Of a stretch of DNA of 64,000 nucleotides, positions 26,592-35,532 are shown piece by piece. The stretch's first letter is position 1; each line of letters starts with the position of its first letter. The notes under the pieces were generated by a model. The model saw only the letters and a program-made list of their open reading frames with translations. It was not told where the DNA came from and did not search any database. Made by a program: the position numbers and the translations under genes. Source of the stretch: Pseudomonas azadiae (GTDB taxonomy: Bacteria; Pseudomonadota; Gammaproteobacteria; Pseudomonadales; Pseudomonadaceae); assembly GCF_019145355.1 (NCBI RefSeq), contig NZ_JAHSTY010000002.1, positions 868,001 through 932,000 on the forward strand, read 5' to 3'.

Positions 26592-28319
26592 ATGAAGTTT
26601 CCAGGAAGATTTACCAGCGGCTTGATTCTGCTGTTCACAAGCTGCGGTGCCTTGGCGCAAAGCGAGTTGGACGTGCGAATCACGCCTTCGAACGACGCGT
26701 TGAAAGCCAACATAGAGGGCTACATCGGCGGGGTCGGCGATCGTGATGAAGAGGCCTTGCTGCGGTTCAGCCGAGGCGCCGAGGAGCAGGCGCGCAAAGC
26801 CGCCCAGGCCTTGGGCTTCTATCAACCCCAGATCAACAGTGAGGTGAAGGGCGGCAAAATCCCGCGCCTTGTCCTCACCATCGACCCCGGCGAGCCGGTG
26901 CATTTGCGTAACGTGACCATCCGGGTCGACGGCCAGGCCGCGGGCCTCAAGGTCTTTCGCGTGCCCGTCAGCGACGACCTCAAGTCCGGCGCGGTGCTCA
27001 ACCACGGCCATTACGAAGACGCCAAGCGCCTGATCCAGAACCAGGCCTCGCGCTACGGTTTTTTCAGCGGGCGCTTTACCCGGCAGACACTTTCGGTAGA
27101 CCCGCAGGCTGGCGTCGCCGATATCGAACTGGTCTACGACAGTGGCCCGCGCTACACCCTCGGAAAAGTCAGCTTTGCCGGCGATACACCGTTCGACGAC
27201 GACCTGCTGCAACGCATGGTGCCTTTCAAAAGTGGTACGCCCTACGATTCCGAACTGATTGCCGAACTCAACCAGAACCTGCAAGCCAGCGGCTTCTTCG
27301 AAGGCGTGCGCGTGGACGCCGCGCCCGCGGCTTCGACCGACGACATCATCCCCGTGGCCGTGCGCCTGGAAACCCGCAAGCCGCGCACCATGGGCCTGGG
27401 TCTCGGGTTCTCCACCGACGTCGGCCCACGCGGCCGGGCCAACTGGACCCGCCACTGGGTCAACCCCCAAGGGCACAGCTATGGTTGGGAGGCCGAACTG
27501 TCGGCGCCGCGCCAGAACGTCGGCCTGTGGTACGACATTCCGCTGGACCCACCGCTGACCGACAAGCTGCGCTTTGCCGGCGGTTACCAGAATGAAGAGA
27601 TCGCCAATACCGACACCCTGAGTAAGTTGCTCACCTTTGGCCCCGAATGGCACAGCAAGTTGCCCAGCGGCTGGACCCGGGTGATCTCGCTCAAATACCA
27701 GCGCGAAGAATATCGCCTGGGCGACGACTCGGGGCTGAGCAACCTGGTGATGCCGGGTATCAGCTATTCGTACCTGCGCAGCGACAACCGCATCGATCCG
27801 CACAATGGCTATCGCCTGGCGTTCGATGCCAAGGTCGCCAAGGAAGGACTGGGCTCCGACACCAACCTGCTTTACGGTACCGCCATGGTCAAAGGCCTGA
27901 CCACCCTGTGGGACAACCACCGCTTCCTGGCGCGCGCGCAGGTGGGCGGCAGCGCAACCAACGGCTACACGTCGGTGCCGCCGTCGCTGCGTTTCTTTGC
28001 CGGTGGCGACCAGAGTGTGCGTGGCTACGAGTACCAGACCCTGTCGCCAGAGAACGACCGCGGCGATCGCATCGGCGGGCGCTACATGGTGGCCCTGAGC
28101 GCCGAGTATCAATATTCCATCGCCGAAAAATGGCGGATCGCAACCTTCATCGACCAGGGCAACTCGTTCAATACCCTGGAAATGCCGAGCCTCAAGACCG
28201 GCGTCGGCGTCGGCATCCGTTGGGTGTCGCCGGTGGGGCCGATCCGCCTTGACTTGGCCCATGCCCTCGAGGATCCGGGCGGCGTTCGGTTGCACTTTTC
28301 CATGGGGCCTGAGCTGTGA
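26592..28319 (+). CDS. tamA: Translocation and assembly module protein TamA
   Basis: 575 aa Omp85-family outer-membrane protein. A signal peptide (about 1-22, ending ALA) is followed by three POTRA domains (about 25-260), then the 16-strand barrel (about 265-575) with the L6 hallmark RFFAGGDQSVRGYEYQTL and the terminal strand GVRLHFSMGPEL. With TamB it forms the TAM that helps assemble outer-membrane proteins and move lipids between membranes. It overlaps tamB by one base (TGATG). Confidence 0.93.
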   Translation: MKFPGRFTSGLILLFTSCGALAQSELDVRITPSNDALKANIEGYIGGVGDRDEEALLRFSRGAEEQARKAAQALGFYQPQINSEVKGGKIPRLVLTIDPGEPVHLRNVTIRVDGQAAGLKVFRVPVSDDLKSGAVLNHGHYEDAKRLIQNQASRYGFFSGRFTRQTLSVDPQAGVADIELVYDSGPRYTLGKVSFAGDTPFDDDLLQRMVPFKSGTPYDSELIAELNQNLQASGFFEGVRVDAAPAASTDDIIPVAVRLETRKPRTMGLGLGFSTDVGPRGRANWTRHWVNPQGHSYGWEAELSAPRQNVGLWYDIPLDPPLTDKLRFAGGYQNEEIANTDTLSKLLTFGPEWHSKLPSGWTRVISLKYQREEYRLGDDSGLSNLVMPGISYSYLRSDNRIDPHNGYRLAFDAKVAKEGLGSDTNLLYGTAMVKGLTTLWDNHRFLARAQVGGSATNGYTSVPPSLRFFAGGDQSVRGYEYQTLSPENDRGDRIGGRYMVALSAEYQYSIAEKWRIATFIDQGNSFNTLEMPSLKTGVGVGIRWVSPVGPIRLDLAHALEDPGGVRLHFSMGPEL

Positions 28320-31300
28320 TGCGTGGAGTGAAAATAGCCGGGCTGGCCGTGGTGGCCATCCTTGCCGTGCTGCTACTGGCGCTGTGGACGGTGCTGGGCA
28401 CCCAGGCGGGCAGCCGCTGGGCGCTGGGCCGCGTACCGGGTTTGCATGTAGAGAATTTCCAGGGGCATCTGGGCGGCCAGTGGAGCGCCGACCATCTGTT
28501 GTGGCAGCAGGACAGTAGCCGCGTCGAACTCACGGCGCCCCTGTTTGACTGGTCGCCGGCATGTCTGCTGCGCCTGACCTTGTGCATCGACCGCTTGGAT
28601 GTGGAACAGGTCAGCCTGCAGTTTCCAGCGGGCACCGAGGACAGCAGCGGGCCGATCCAGTTACCCGATCTGGACTTGCCGCTGGCCGTCGAATTGGGCG
28701 ATGTTCGCGTCGGTAGGCTGCTGTTCAACGGCGTCGAAGAACTCAAGGGCCTGCAACTGGCCGCGCATTGGACCGCTGCCGGGCTGCAGCTCGATTCGGT
28801 GCACCTGCAACGCGATGACCTGGTGCTGGACCTGGCCGGTCTGCTGCAACCCAGTGGCGACTGGCCGTTGACCGCCAGCGGTAACCTGAGCCTGCCCTAC
28901 GCGCCGGGCGGCGCAGCGTGGAACGTTGCGATCAAGCTTGATGGCGACCTGCTCAAGACCCTCAAACTCGACGCCGACAGCACGGGCTATCTGCCGGCCA
29001 AGCTCACCGGTGAACTGCAACCCCTGGCGGAAAACCTCCCGGCTCAATTGCACATCACCGCGGACGGCTTCAAGCCCAGCGCCGACTTGCCGGATACCTT
29101 GCAGCTCAATCAACTCGACCTCAGTGCCAAGGGTGATTTGAAAAACGGTTACCAACTGCTCGGCAAGGCCGTGCTCCCGGCGGAAAAAGGCCCGGTGCAG
29201 ATGCTTCTGCAGGGCAAGGTTGACGCCAAGGGCGCGCAGATCGCCGGGCTGGACTTGAACGCCGGTGACAAGCAAAGCCTGAAACTCACGGCGCAGTTGG
29301 ACTGGCAACAAGGCTTCAGCGCCGACGCCAAGGTCGATTGGCAAGACTTTCCCTGGCATCGTCTCTATCCGCTGCTCGATGAACCACAAGTCGTGCTCCG
29401 TACGTTCAATGCTGAGGTCTCCTACAAAGACGGCAACTACCTGGGCAATCTCAAGGCCGATCTCGACGGCCCCGCCGGAACATTCAATGTGGTCACACCG
29501 TTCAGTGGCGACCTCAAGCAACTCTTCCTGCCCGAACTGAAACTCAGCGCCGGCCAGGGCAAGGCCGAAGGCCACCTGAACCTGCAATTCGCCGATGGCA
29601 TTGCCTGGGACACGGCCCTGGACCTGTCGGCACTGAACCCGGCGTACTGGGTGGCGGAGTTGCCCGGCACCCTGGCCGGGCCGTTGCGCAGCAAGGGCGC
29701 GTTCAAGAACGAGCAGCTCAAGCTCAATGCCGACCTCGACCTCAAGGGCAGCCTGCGTGGGCAGACCGCGGTGCTGGCGGCCAAGGCCGAAGGCGCGGGC
29801 GAGCAGTGGACTCTCGCCAACCTGGATGTTCGCCTCGGCGATAACCGCATCCATGGCAGCGGCAGCCTGCAGCAACGCCTGGCCGGGCAGATCGATATCA
29901 AATTGGCGCGCCTGGCCCAGCTGTGGCCGCAATTACGCGGGCAGGTCAACGGCCGTCTCGACGTGGCCGGCAGCCTCAAGGCGCCGCAAGGCAAACTCGC
30001 ACTCAAGGGCCAGCAATTGGCATTTGCCGACAATCGCCTGCAGAGCCTCACCCTCGACGCCAGCCTCGATAACGCCCAGCGCGCCAGGCTCGACCTCAAG
30101 GGCAGCGGTATCCAATCCGGTGACACTCAGGTCGGCACCCTGACCGCCAGCGCCCAGGGCGATATCAAGCAGCAAAAGGTCCAGCTGGATTTGGCCGGCC
30201 CCTTGGTTAAGCTGGCGCTGGCGTTGGACGGTAACCTCGACCACGGCAACTGGCGTGGGCGCCTGGCCAGTGGCGATGTGCAAGCCGGTGGCCAGGCCTG
30301 GAAGCTGCAGGCACCGGCGAAGATCGAGCGCCTGGCCGATGGCAGGTTGACGTTTGCCGCGCACTGCTGGGTGTCCGGCCCCGCCAGCCTGTGCGGCGAG
30401 GACCAGCGGCTGATGCCCGAGCCGAAGCTGCGCTACCACCTCAAGCAATTTCCCATCGGCAGCCTGGCGGCGTTCATGCCCAAGGATTTTGCCTGGCAGG
30501 GCAAGCTCAACGCCGACCTGCAACTGGACCTGCCCGACAGCGGCCCCAAAGGCCTGGTCTCGGTGGATGCCAGCGGCGGCACCTTGCGCGTCAAGGACAA
30601 GCACCAGTGGCTGGACTTCCCCTACGACACCCTGAAGCTGGACACCACCCTCAACCCCAAGCGTATCGACACGCAGCTGAACTTCCATGGCGGCAAGCTC
30701 GGCGAGCTGCTGTTGCAGGCGCAGATCAACCCCTTGCCGAAAGACAAGCCGATCACGGGCAACTTCAGCCTGGTTGGCCTCGACCTCGCGGTGGCACGGC
30801 CATTTGTGCCGATGGTGGAAACCCTCAGCGGCAAGCTCAATGGCAGCGGCCGCCTCTCCGGTGGCTTGCTCGCGCCTCAGGTCAACGGCAACGTCAACCT
30901 GGTGGGCGCTGAGGTTTCCGGTCCGGAACTGCCCCTGAGCCTGGAAGACCTGAACGTGCAGGCGCTGATCGCCGGCGACAGCGTGCAGCTCAACGGCGGC
31001 TGGCGCAGTGGCAAGGCCGGGCAGGGCAGACTCAAGGGCCGGATCGACTGGGGCCAGGCCCTGGCGATGGACCTCAAGCTGCAAGGCGCGCAACTGCCGG
31101 TGACGGTCGAGCCTTACGCGGTGCTGGAAGTGGCGCCCGACCTGACCATCAGCCTGAAGAACGACAAGCTGGCGGTCGCCGGCAAGGTGCACATCCCACG
31201 TGGGGACATCACGGTGCGCGAACTGCCACCGTCGACCGTCAAGGTCTCGGACGACACCGTGATCGTCGGCAGCCAGACCGAAGAGGGCAAGCCCGCGATG

Positions 31301-31990
31301 GCGATGGCTATGGATATCGACGTGGTGGTTGGCGAAGACAGGCTCAACTTCTCAGGCTTCGGCCTCACCGCCAAGGTGCAGGGCCACGTGCATATCGGCG
31401 ATAACCTCGACACCCGTGGCGAGCTATGGCTGAACGATGGTCGCTACCGCGCCTATGGCCAGAAACTCGATGTGCGACGGGCACGGCTGCTGTTCGCGGG
31501 GCCGCTGGACCAGCCATACCTGGACATCGAAGCGATCCGCAAGACCGACGATGTGGTCGCCGGCATCCGCCTGAGCGGCAGCGCCGAACAGCCCACCACG
31601 CAGATCTTCTCCGAACCGGCCATGAGCCAGGAGCAGGCGCTGTCCTACCTGGTGCTGGGGCGTCCGCTGAGCACCGGCGGCGAAGACAACAACATGCTCG
31701 CCCAGGCCGCGCTGGGGCTGGGGTTGATGGGCAGCGCCGGGGTCACGTCGGACCTGGCGAAGAACTTGGGCATCCAGGATTTCGAACTGGATACCCAGGG
31801 CAGCGGTAACAGCACAGCCGTGGTGGCCAGCGGCAAGATCACCGAGAAACTCAGCCTGCGTTACGGGGTAGGGGTGTTCGAGCCGGCCAGCACCATTGCC
31901 TTGCGCTATCTGTTGAGCAAGAAGGTGTATCTGGAGGTGGCGAGCGGCGTGGCCAGCTCCCTGGATATCTTCTACAAGCGCGATTTCTGA
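28319..31990 (+). CDS. tamB: Translocation and assembly module protein TamB
   Basis: 1223 aa. An N-terminal membrane anchor (VVAILAVLLLALWTVLGTQA) is followed by a long repetitive beta-rich AsmA-like region rich in alternating hydrophobic positions, a hydrophobic groove for lipids. The C-terminal ~400 residues are the conserved TamB/DUF490 domain (HIPRGDITVRELP, LWLNDGRYRAYGQKLDVRRA). ATG 28319 overlaps the tamA stop; GTG 28316 is an alternative. It spans the periplasm between the inner membrane and TamA. Confidence 0.93.
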   Translation: MRGVKIAGLAVVAILAVLLLALWTVLGTQAGSRWALGRVPGLHVENFQGHLGGQWSADHLLWQQDSSRVELTAPLFDWSPACLLRLTLCIDRLDVEQVSLQFPAGTEDSSGPIQLPDLDLPLAVELGDVRVGRLLFNGVEELKGLQLAAHWTAAGLQLDSVHLQRDDLVLDLAGLLQPSGDWPLTASGNLSLPYAPGGAAWNVAIKLDGDLLKTLKLDADSTGYLPAKLTGELQPLAENLPAQLHITADGFKPSADLPDTLQLNQLDLSAKGDLKNGYQLLGKAVLPAEKGPVQMLLQGKVDAKGAQIAGLDLNAGDKQSLKLTAQLDWQQGFSADAKVDWQDFPWHRLYPLLDEPQVVLRTFNAEVSYKDGNYLGNLKADLDGPAGTFNVVTPFSGDLKQLFLPELKLSAGQGKAEGHLNLQFADGIAWDTALDLSALNPAYWVAELPGTLAGPLRSKGAFKNEQLKLNADLDLKGSLRGQTAVLAAKAEGAGEQWTLANLDVRLGDNRIHGSGSLQQRLAGQIDIKLARLAQLWPQLRGQVNGRLDVAGSLKAPQGKLALKGQQLAFADNRLQSLTLDASLDNAQRARLDLKGSGIQSGDTQVGTLTASAQGDIKQQKVQLDLAGPLVKLALALDGNLDHGNWRGRLASGDVQAGGQAWKLQAPAKIERLADGRLTFAAHCWVSGPASLCGEDQRLMPEPKLRYHLKQFPIGSLAAFMPKDFAWQGKLNADLQLDLPDSGPKGLVSVDASGGTLRVKDKHQWLDFPYDTLKLDTTLNPKRIDTQLNFHGGKLGELLLQAQINPLPKDKPITGNFSLVGLDLAVARPFVPMVETLSGKLNGSGRLSGGLLAPQVNGNVNLVGAEVSGPELPLSLEDLNVQALIAGDSVQLNGGWRSGKAGQGRLKGRIDWGQALAMDLKLQGAQLPVTVEPYAVLEVAPDLTISLKNDKLAVAGKVHIPRGDITVRELPPSTVKVSDDTVIVGSQTEEGKPAMAMAMDIDVVVGEDRLNFSGFGLTAKVQGHVHIGDNLDTRGELWLNDGRYRAYGQKLDVRRARLLFAGPLDQPYLDIEAIRKTDDVVAGIRLSGSAEQPTTQIFSEPAMSQEQALSYLVLGRPLSTGGEDNNMLAQAALGLGLMGSAGVTSDLAKNLGIQDFELDTQGSGNSTAVVASGKITEKLSLRYGVGVFEPASTIALRYLLSKKVYLEVASGVASSLDIFYKRDF

Positions 31991-32047
31991 TCCGTACTCG
32001 GTCAAAAATGTGGGTACCACATGACCCTCAAAACTGACAAATTTCTC

Positions 32048-32196
32048 TGTAGTGAGCGGGCTTGTCGAATCGTCGCACCGCCCGCGCTGGGTGGCGAAGC
32101 CGCCCCAAACCAGGCGACTCGGTTTTGTCTCTAAATCGGCGGCGACTGTATTAGGGCGGCTTCGCCACCCAGCGCGGGACAAGCCCGCTCACTACA
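32048..32196. repeat. Long palindromic element, copy C (149 bp, interrupted arm)
   Basis: It has the same arms as copy B, but the left arm carries a 15-bp insertion (GAATCGTCGCACCGC) after GGGCTTGTC that the right arm lacks. Short inverted flanks ATGACCC (32021) and GGGTCAT (32200) surround it. A lone REP half (ATCGCAGGCAAGCCAGCTCC, 32240-32263) lies downstream, suggesting it once sat within a REPIN. Confidence 0.88.
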
Positions 32197-32320
32197 AATG
32201 GGTCATGCGGCCGCAGAAAATGCGTGGCTCGCTATGACCATCGCAGGCAAGCCAGCTCCCACAGGTATCTGCAGTTCAGCCTGCTCATCGTGCAGTTACC
32301 AAGCAAGCTAATAATTCCGT

Positions 32321-32380
32321 TTGACATTCGCTGCCTAAGCAGTAATATCTCGTCACACATTCACTGCCTAGGCAGTAATA
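32321..32380 (+). promoter_or_regulatory. Promoter with two MarR operators
   Basis: TTGACA (32321) and TAATAT (32343) with a 16-bp spacer form a strong sigma-70 promoter. Two near-identical palindromes of the form ATTC(A/G)CTGCCTA(A/G)GCAGTAAT occur at 32326-32346 and 32359-32379, 33 bp apart. The first covers the spacer and -10, the second the start region, so binding by the MarR protein encoded just downstream would shut the whole operon. Confidence 0.85.
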
Positions 32381-32392
32381 AGGTGACTCTCG

Positions 32393-32866
32393 ATGCCGCA
32401 CTTCACCCCTGAAAACTTCCACAACTGCCACCTCGGCCTGTTGCTGGGGCGCGCCGCGATTCTCAAGGACCGCATCATCGACACCCACATGGAACCCCAC
32501 GGCATCACCGCCGCGCAGTTCAAGGTGTTGATCATCATGGCCCAATTCGGCGTCGACACCCCGGCGGAGCTGTGCCGCAACCTGTCCCTGGACAGCGGTT
32601 CGATGACGCGGATGCTCGACCGTCTGGAGCAAAAAGACTTGCTCAGCCGCAAACGCTCCGAGCTGGATCGCCGCCAGGTGCAGTTGGTGCTGACCGCCGG
32701 CGGCCAGCGCCTGGCGGACCTGCTGCCGCACATTGGCGCCCAGGCGCTGAACCAGCTGGCCGGCGCACTGGAGCCTGGCGAGCTGGAAACCCTGGAACGC
32801 ATCCTCAAGAAAATTCTGGTAGCTGCCGGTGATCCCATCACCCTGCAGCGGGTAGGTAACACATGA
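32393..32866 (+). CDS. MarR-family repressor of the adjacent efflux operon
   Basis: 157 aa. The winged helix reads ITAAQFKVLIIMAQFGVDTP, LSLDSGSMTRMLDRLEQKDL, then wing RKRSELDRRQVQLVLTAGG. AAGGTGA precedes ATG 32393. It overlaps the next gene by 4 bp and is the first gene of a four-gene pump operon, so it is a local autorepressor responding to the pump's substrates (EmrR-like logic). Confidence 0.92.
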   Translation: MPHFTPENFHNCHLGLLLGRAAILKDRIIDTHMEPHGITAAQFKVLIIMAQFGVDTPAELCRNLSLDSGSMTRMLDRLEQKDLLSRKRSELDRRQVQLVLTAGGQRLADLLPHIGAQALNQLAGALEPGELETLERILKKILVAAGDPITLQRVGNT

Positions 32867-34314
32867 ACACACGTGCCCTTTGCCTGGTGCTCGCCGCCAT
32901 GAGCATGGCCGGTTGCGCCAATTACAGCGGCCTCGATACCCAAGGCAAGCGCCTGGACGCCAATACCCTGCACACCGGGCAGTCCCTGAACGGCGTGACC
33001 CTGTCGAGCGCCGCCTGGCCCAGCGCCGACTGGTGGAAAAGCCTCGGCGACCCGCAGCTCGACGGCCTGATCCAGGAAGCCCTGCACAACAGTCCCGACA
33101 TGCAAGTGGCCAGCGCCCGCGCCCACCAGGCCGAAGCCGCCGCTTACGCCGCCAACGCCGAGCGCATGCCGACCCTGGATGCCAGCGCCGGTGTCAGCCG
33201 TTCTCGCCTGGCCAAAGACCAGGACCCGCGCGGCGAAGGCGACGCCTATTCGACCGTGCGCAACATCGGCGCCAGCTTCAATTACAACTTCGACCTCTGG
33301 GGCGGCCAGCGCGCCGCCTGGGAAGCCGCGTTGGGCGAGGCCCGTGCCGCCCAGGTCGATCAGCAGGCAGCGCGCCTGACCCTGGCCGCCAACGTCGCCA
33401 AGGCCTACAGCGACCTGGGCCAGGCGCATATTGTGCGAGACCTGGCCAATGACGACCTCAAGCGCACCCGGCAGATGCTCGACCTGGGCAAGCGGCGCCT
33501 GGATTCGGGTATCGACAGCCAGTACCAGTACCAGCAGACCGAGAGCCTGGAAGCCAGCTCGCAGTCGCAACTGATCGATGCGGAAAAACAGCTGCAGAGC
33601 GCGAAAATCGCCCTGGCCGTGCTGCTCGGCAAAGGCCCGGACCGTGGCAACGAACTGGCGCGGCCCACCGTGCTCAAACCCGGCGCGGTCGCCGTGCCTT
33701 CGGTGCTGCCCGCCGAACTGCTGGGCCGTCGCCCGGACCTGATCGCCGCGCGCTGGCGAGTCGAGGCCGCCAGCAAGAACATCGACGCCAGCAAGACCCG
33801 CTTCTACCCCAACCTCAACCTGAGCGCGAGCGCCGGGGCCGAGTCATTGCTGGGCGATGCGATGTTCGGTTCGGCCAGCCGTTTCTTCAATATCGCGCCG
33901 ACGCTCTCGCTGCCGATCTTCGACGGCGGCCGCCTGCGCGCCGACCTCGATGCCCGCGATGCCGACTACGACCTGGCGGTGGCCCAGTACAACAAGACCC
34001 TGGTGCAAGCCCTGGGCGATATCGGCACCACCCTCTCGCAACTGCGCGACACCGGCCGGCAGATCCAGGCCCAGCAACACGCCGCGGACATTGCCCAGCA
34101 GTCCTACGACACCGGCGTGCAGCGCTACAGCTCGGGGATCGGTAACTACCTGGATGTGCTCAGCATCGAGCAGCAATTGCTGCAGGCCCAGCGCCAGCTG
34201 GCGAGCCTGAATGCCGCGCAGATCGATCTGTCGATTCAATTGATGCAGGCCCTGGGTGGCGGCTACGGCGCCAACAACGTGGCCGCAACTACCCCCGCCA
34301 CACGCTCGGAATAA
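32863..34314 (+). CDS. Outer-membrane efflux lipoprotein (NodT/OprM family)
   Basis: 483 aa. A lipoprotein signal MNTRALCLVLAAMSMAGC has its lipobox cysteine at 18. Two outer-membrane-factor repeats follow, including WWKSLGDPQLDGLIQEAL and LLGRRPDLIAARWRVEAAS, which are typical of RND/EMR outer-membrane channels. It forms the TolC-like duct for the HlyD and MFS subunits encoded after it. Coupled by ATGA to marR. Confidence 0.92.
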   Translation: MNTRALCLVLAAMSMAGCANYSGLDTQGKRLDANTLHTGQSLNGVTLSSAAWPSADWWKSLGDPQLDGLIQEALHNSPDMQVASARAHQAEAAAYAANAERMPTLDASAGVSRSRLAKDQDPRGEGDAYSTVRNIGASFNYNFDLWGGQRAAWEAALGEARAAQVDQQAARLTLAANVAKAYSDLGQAHIVRDLANDDLKRTRQMLDLGKRRLDSGIDSQYQYQQTESLEASSQSQLIDAEKQLQSAKIALAVLLGKGPDRGNELARPTVLKPGAVAVPSVLPAELLGRRPDLIAARWRVEAASKNIDASKTRFYPNLNLSASAGAESLLGDAMFGSASRFFNIAPTLSLPIFDGGRLRADLDARDADYDLAVAQYNKTLVQALGDIGTTLSQLRDTGRQIQAQQHAADIAQQSYDTGVQRYSSGIGNYLDVLSIEQQLLQAQRQLASLNAAQIDLSIQLMQALGGGYGANNVAATTPATRSE

Positions 34315-34329
34315 TTTGAGGTATTTGTC

Positions 34330-35532
34330 ATGGCCACTGCCGACAGCAACAATGCAACTGAACAACCCAAGCAAGACAACAACCCACGCAAACGCAAAGT
34401 GATGCTGATCGGCCTGGCGCTGATCGTCATCCTCGCCATTGTCGGCGTGTGGGGCTGGTATGAACTCTACGGTCGCTTCAACGAAAGCACCGATGACGCC
34501 TATGTGAACGGCAACGTGGTGGAAATCACCCCGCTGGTCACCGGCACGGTGGTGAGCATCGGCGCCGACGATGGCGACCTGGTCCATGAAGGCCAGGTGC
34601 TGGTCAACTTCGACCCGAACGACGCCGCTGTTGGCCTGCAAAGTGCCCAGGCCAACCTGGCCCGCACCGTGCGCCAGGTGCGGGGTTTGTACAGCAATGT
34701 CGATGGCATGAAGGCCCAGGTCAACGCGCAGAAAGCCGACGTGCAAACCGCCCAGGACAACTACAACCGACGCAAGACCCTGGCCCAGGGCGGCGCGATC
34801 TCCCAGGAAGAGCTGTCCCACGCGCGTGACAGCCTGACCGCGGCGAAGAACGCGCTGACCAACCTTGAGCAGCAACTCAAATCCACCAATGCCCTGGTGG
34901 ATGACACGGTGATTTCGTCCCACCCGGATGTGCAGTCCGCCGCCGCGCAATTGCGCCAAGCCTATCTGACTAATGCGCGCAGCACCTTGATTGCGCCGGT
35001 CACCGGCTACGTGGCCAAGCGCACCGTGCAACTGGGCCAGCGCGTACAACCCGGCACGGCGTTGATGGCAGTGATCCCGCTGAACCAGCTGTGGATCGAC
35101 GCCAACTTCAAGGAAACCCAACTGCGCGACATGCGCATTGGCCAGCCGGTGGACATCGAGTCGGACATCTACGGCAGCGACGTGAAGTACAGCGGCACCG
35201 TCGACAGCCTGGGCGCCGGCACCGGCAGCGCGTTCGCCCTGCTGCCGGCACAGAACGCCACCGGTAACTGGATCAAGATCGTGCAACGGGTGCCGGTGCG
35301 CATCCATATCAACGCCGACGAACTGGCCAAACACCCGCTGCGCGTGGGCCTTTCCACCGTCGTGAACGTGGACCTGCACGACCAGAGCGGCCCGGTGCTG
35401 GCGCAACAGCCACCACAAAAGGCCTCGTTCACCACCAACGTGTATGACCGCCAATTGGCCGAGGCTGACGCGATGATCACCCAGTTGATCCACGACAACA
35501 GCAGCGCCGCGCCCAAGGCTGCGCAACGCTGA
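34330..35532 (+). CDS. EmrA-type membrane fusion protein
   Basis: 400 aa HlyD/EmrA family. A cytoplasmic N terminus, one transmembrane helix (VMLIGLALIVILAIVGVWGW), the barrel-sandwich halves (TDDAYVNGNVVEITPLVTG, APVTGYVAKRTVQLGQRVQP) and a helical hairpin of ~100 residues are visible. It links the MFS pump to the outer-membrane lipoprotein. It overlaps the MFS gene by one base. Confidence 0.93.
   Translation: MATADSNNATEQPKQDNNPRKRKVMLIGLALIVILAIVGVWGWYELYGRFNESTDDAYVNGNVVEITPLVTGTVVSIGADDGDLVHEGQVLVNFDPNDAAVGLQSAQANLARTVRQVRGLYSNVDGMKAQVNAQKADVQTAQDNYNRRKTLAQGGAISQEELSHARDSLTAAKNALTNLEQQLKSTNALVDDTVISSHPDVQSAAAQLRQAYLTNARSTLIAPVTGYVAKRTVQLGQRVQPGTALMAVIPLNQLWIDANFKETQLRDMRIGQPVDIESDIYGSDVKYSGTVDSLGAGTGSAFALLPAQNATGNWIKIVQRVPVRIHINADELAKHPLRVGLSTVVNVDLHDQSGPVLAQQPPQKASFTTNVYDRQLAEADAMITQLIHDNSSAAPKAAQR

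Noticed and set aside
33844..35526. Very long antisense open frame (560 codons) opposite the OMF and EmrA genes, and similar ones opposite tamA (26556-28295), glnS (38809-40380) and cysS (40567-42138)
   Set aside because: They mirror high-GC coding genes with clear motifs on the other strand, have low-complexity His/Gln/Arg/Ala-rich translations and no family motifs. They are shadows of the real genes.
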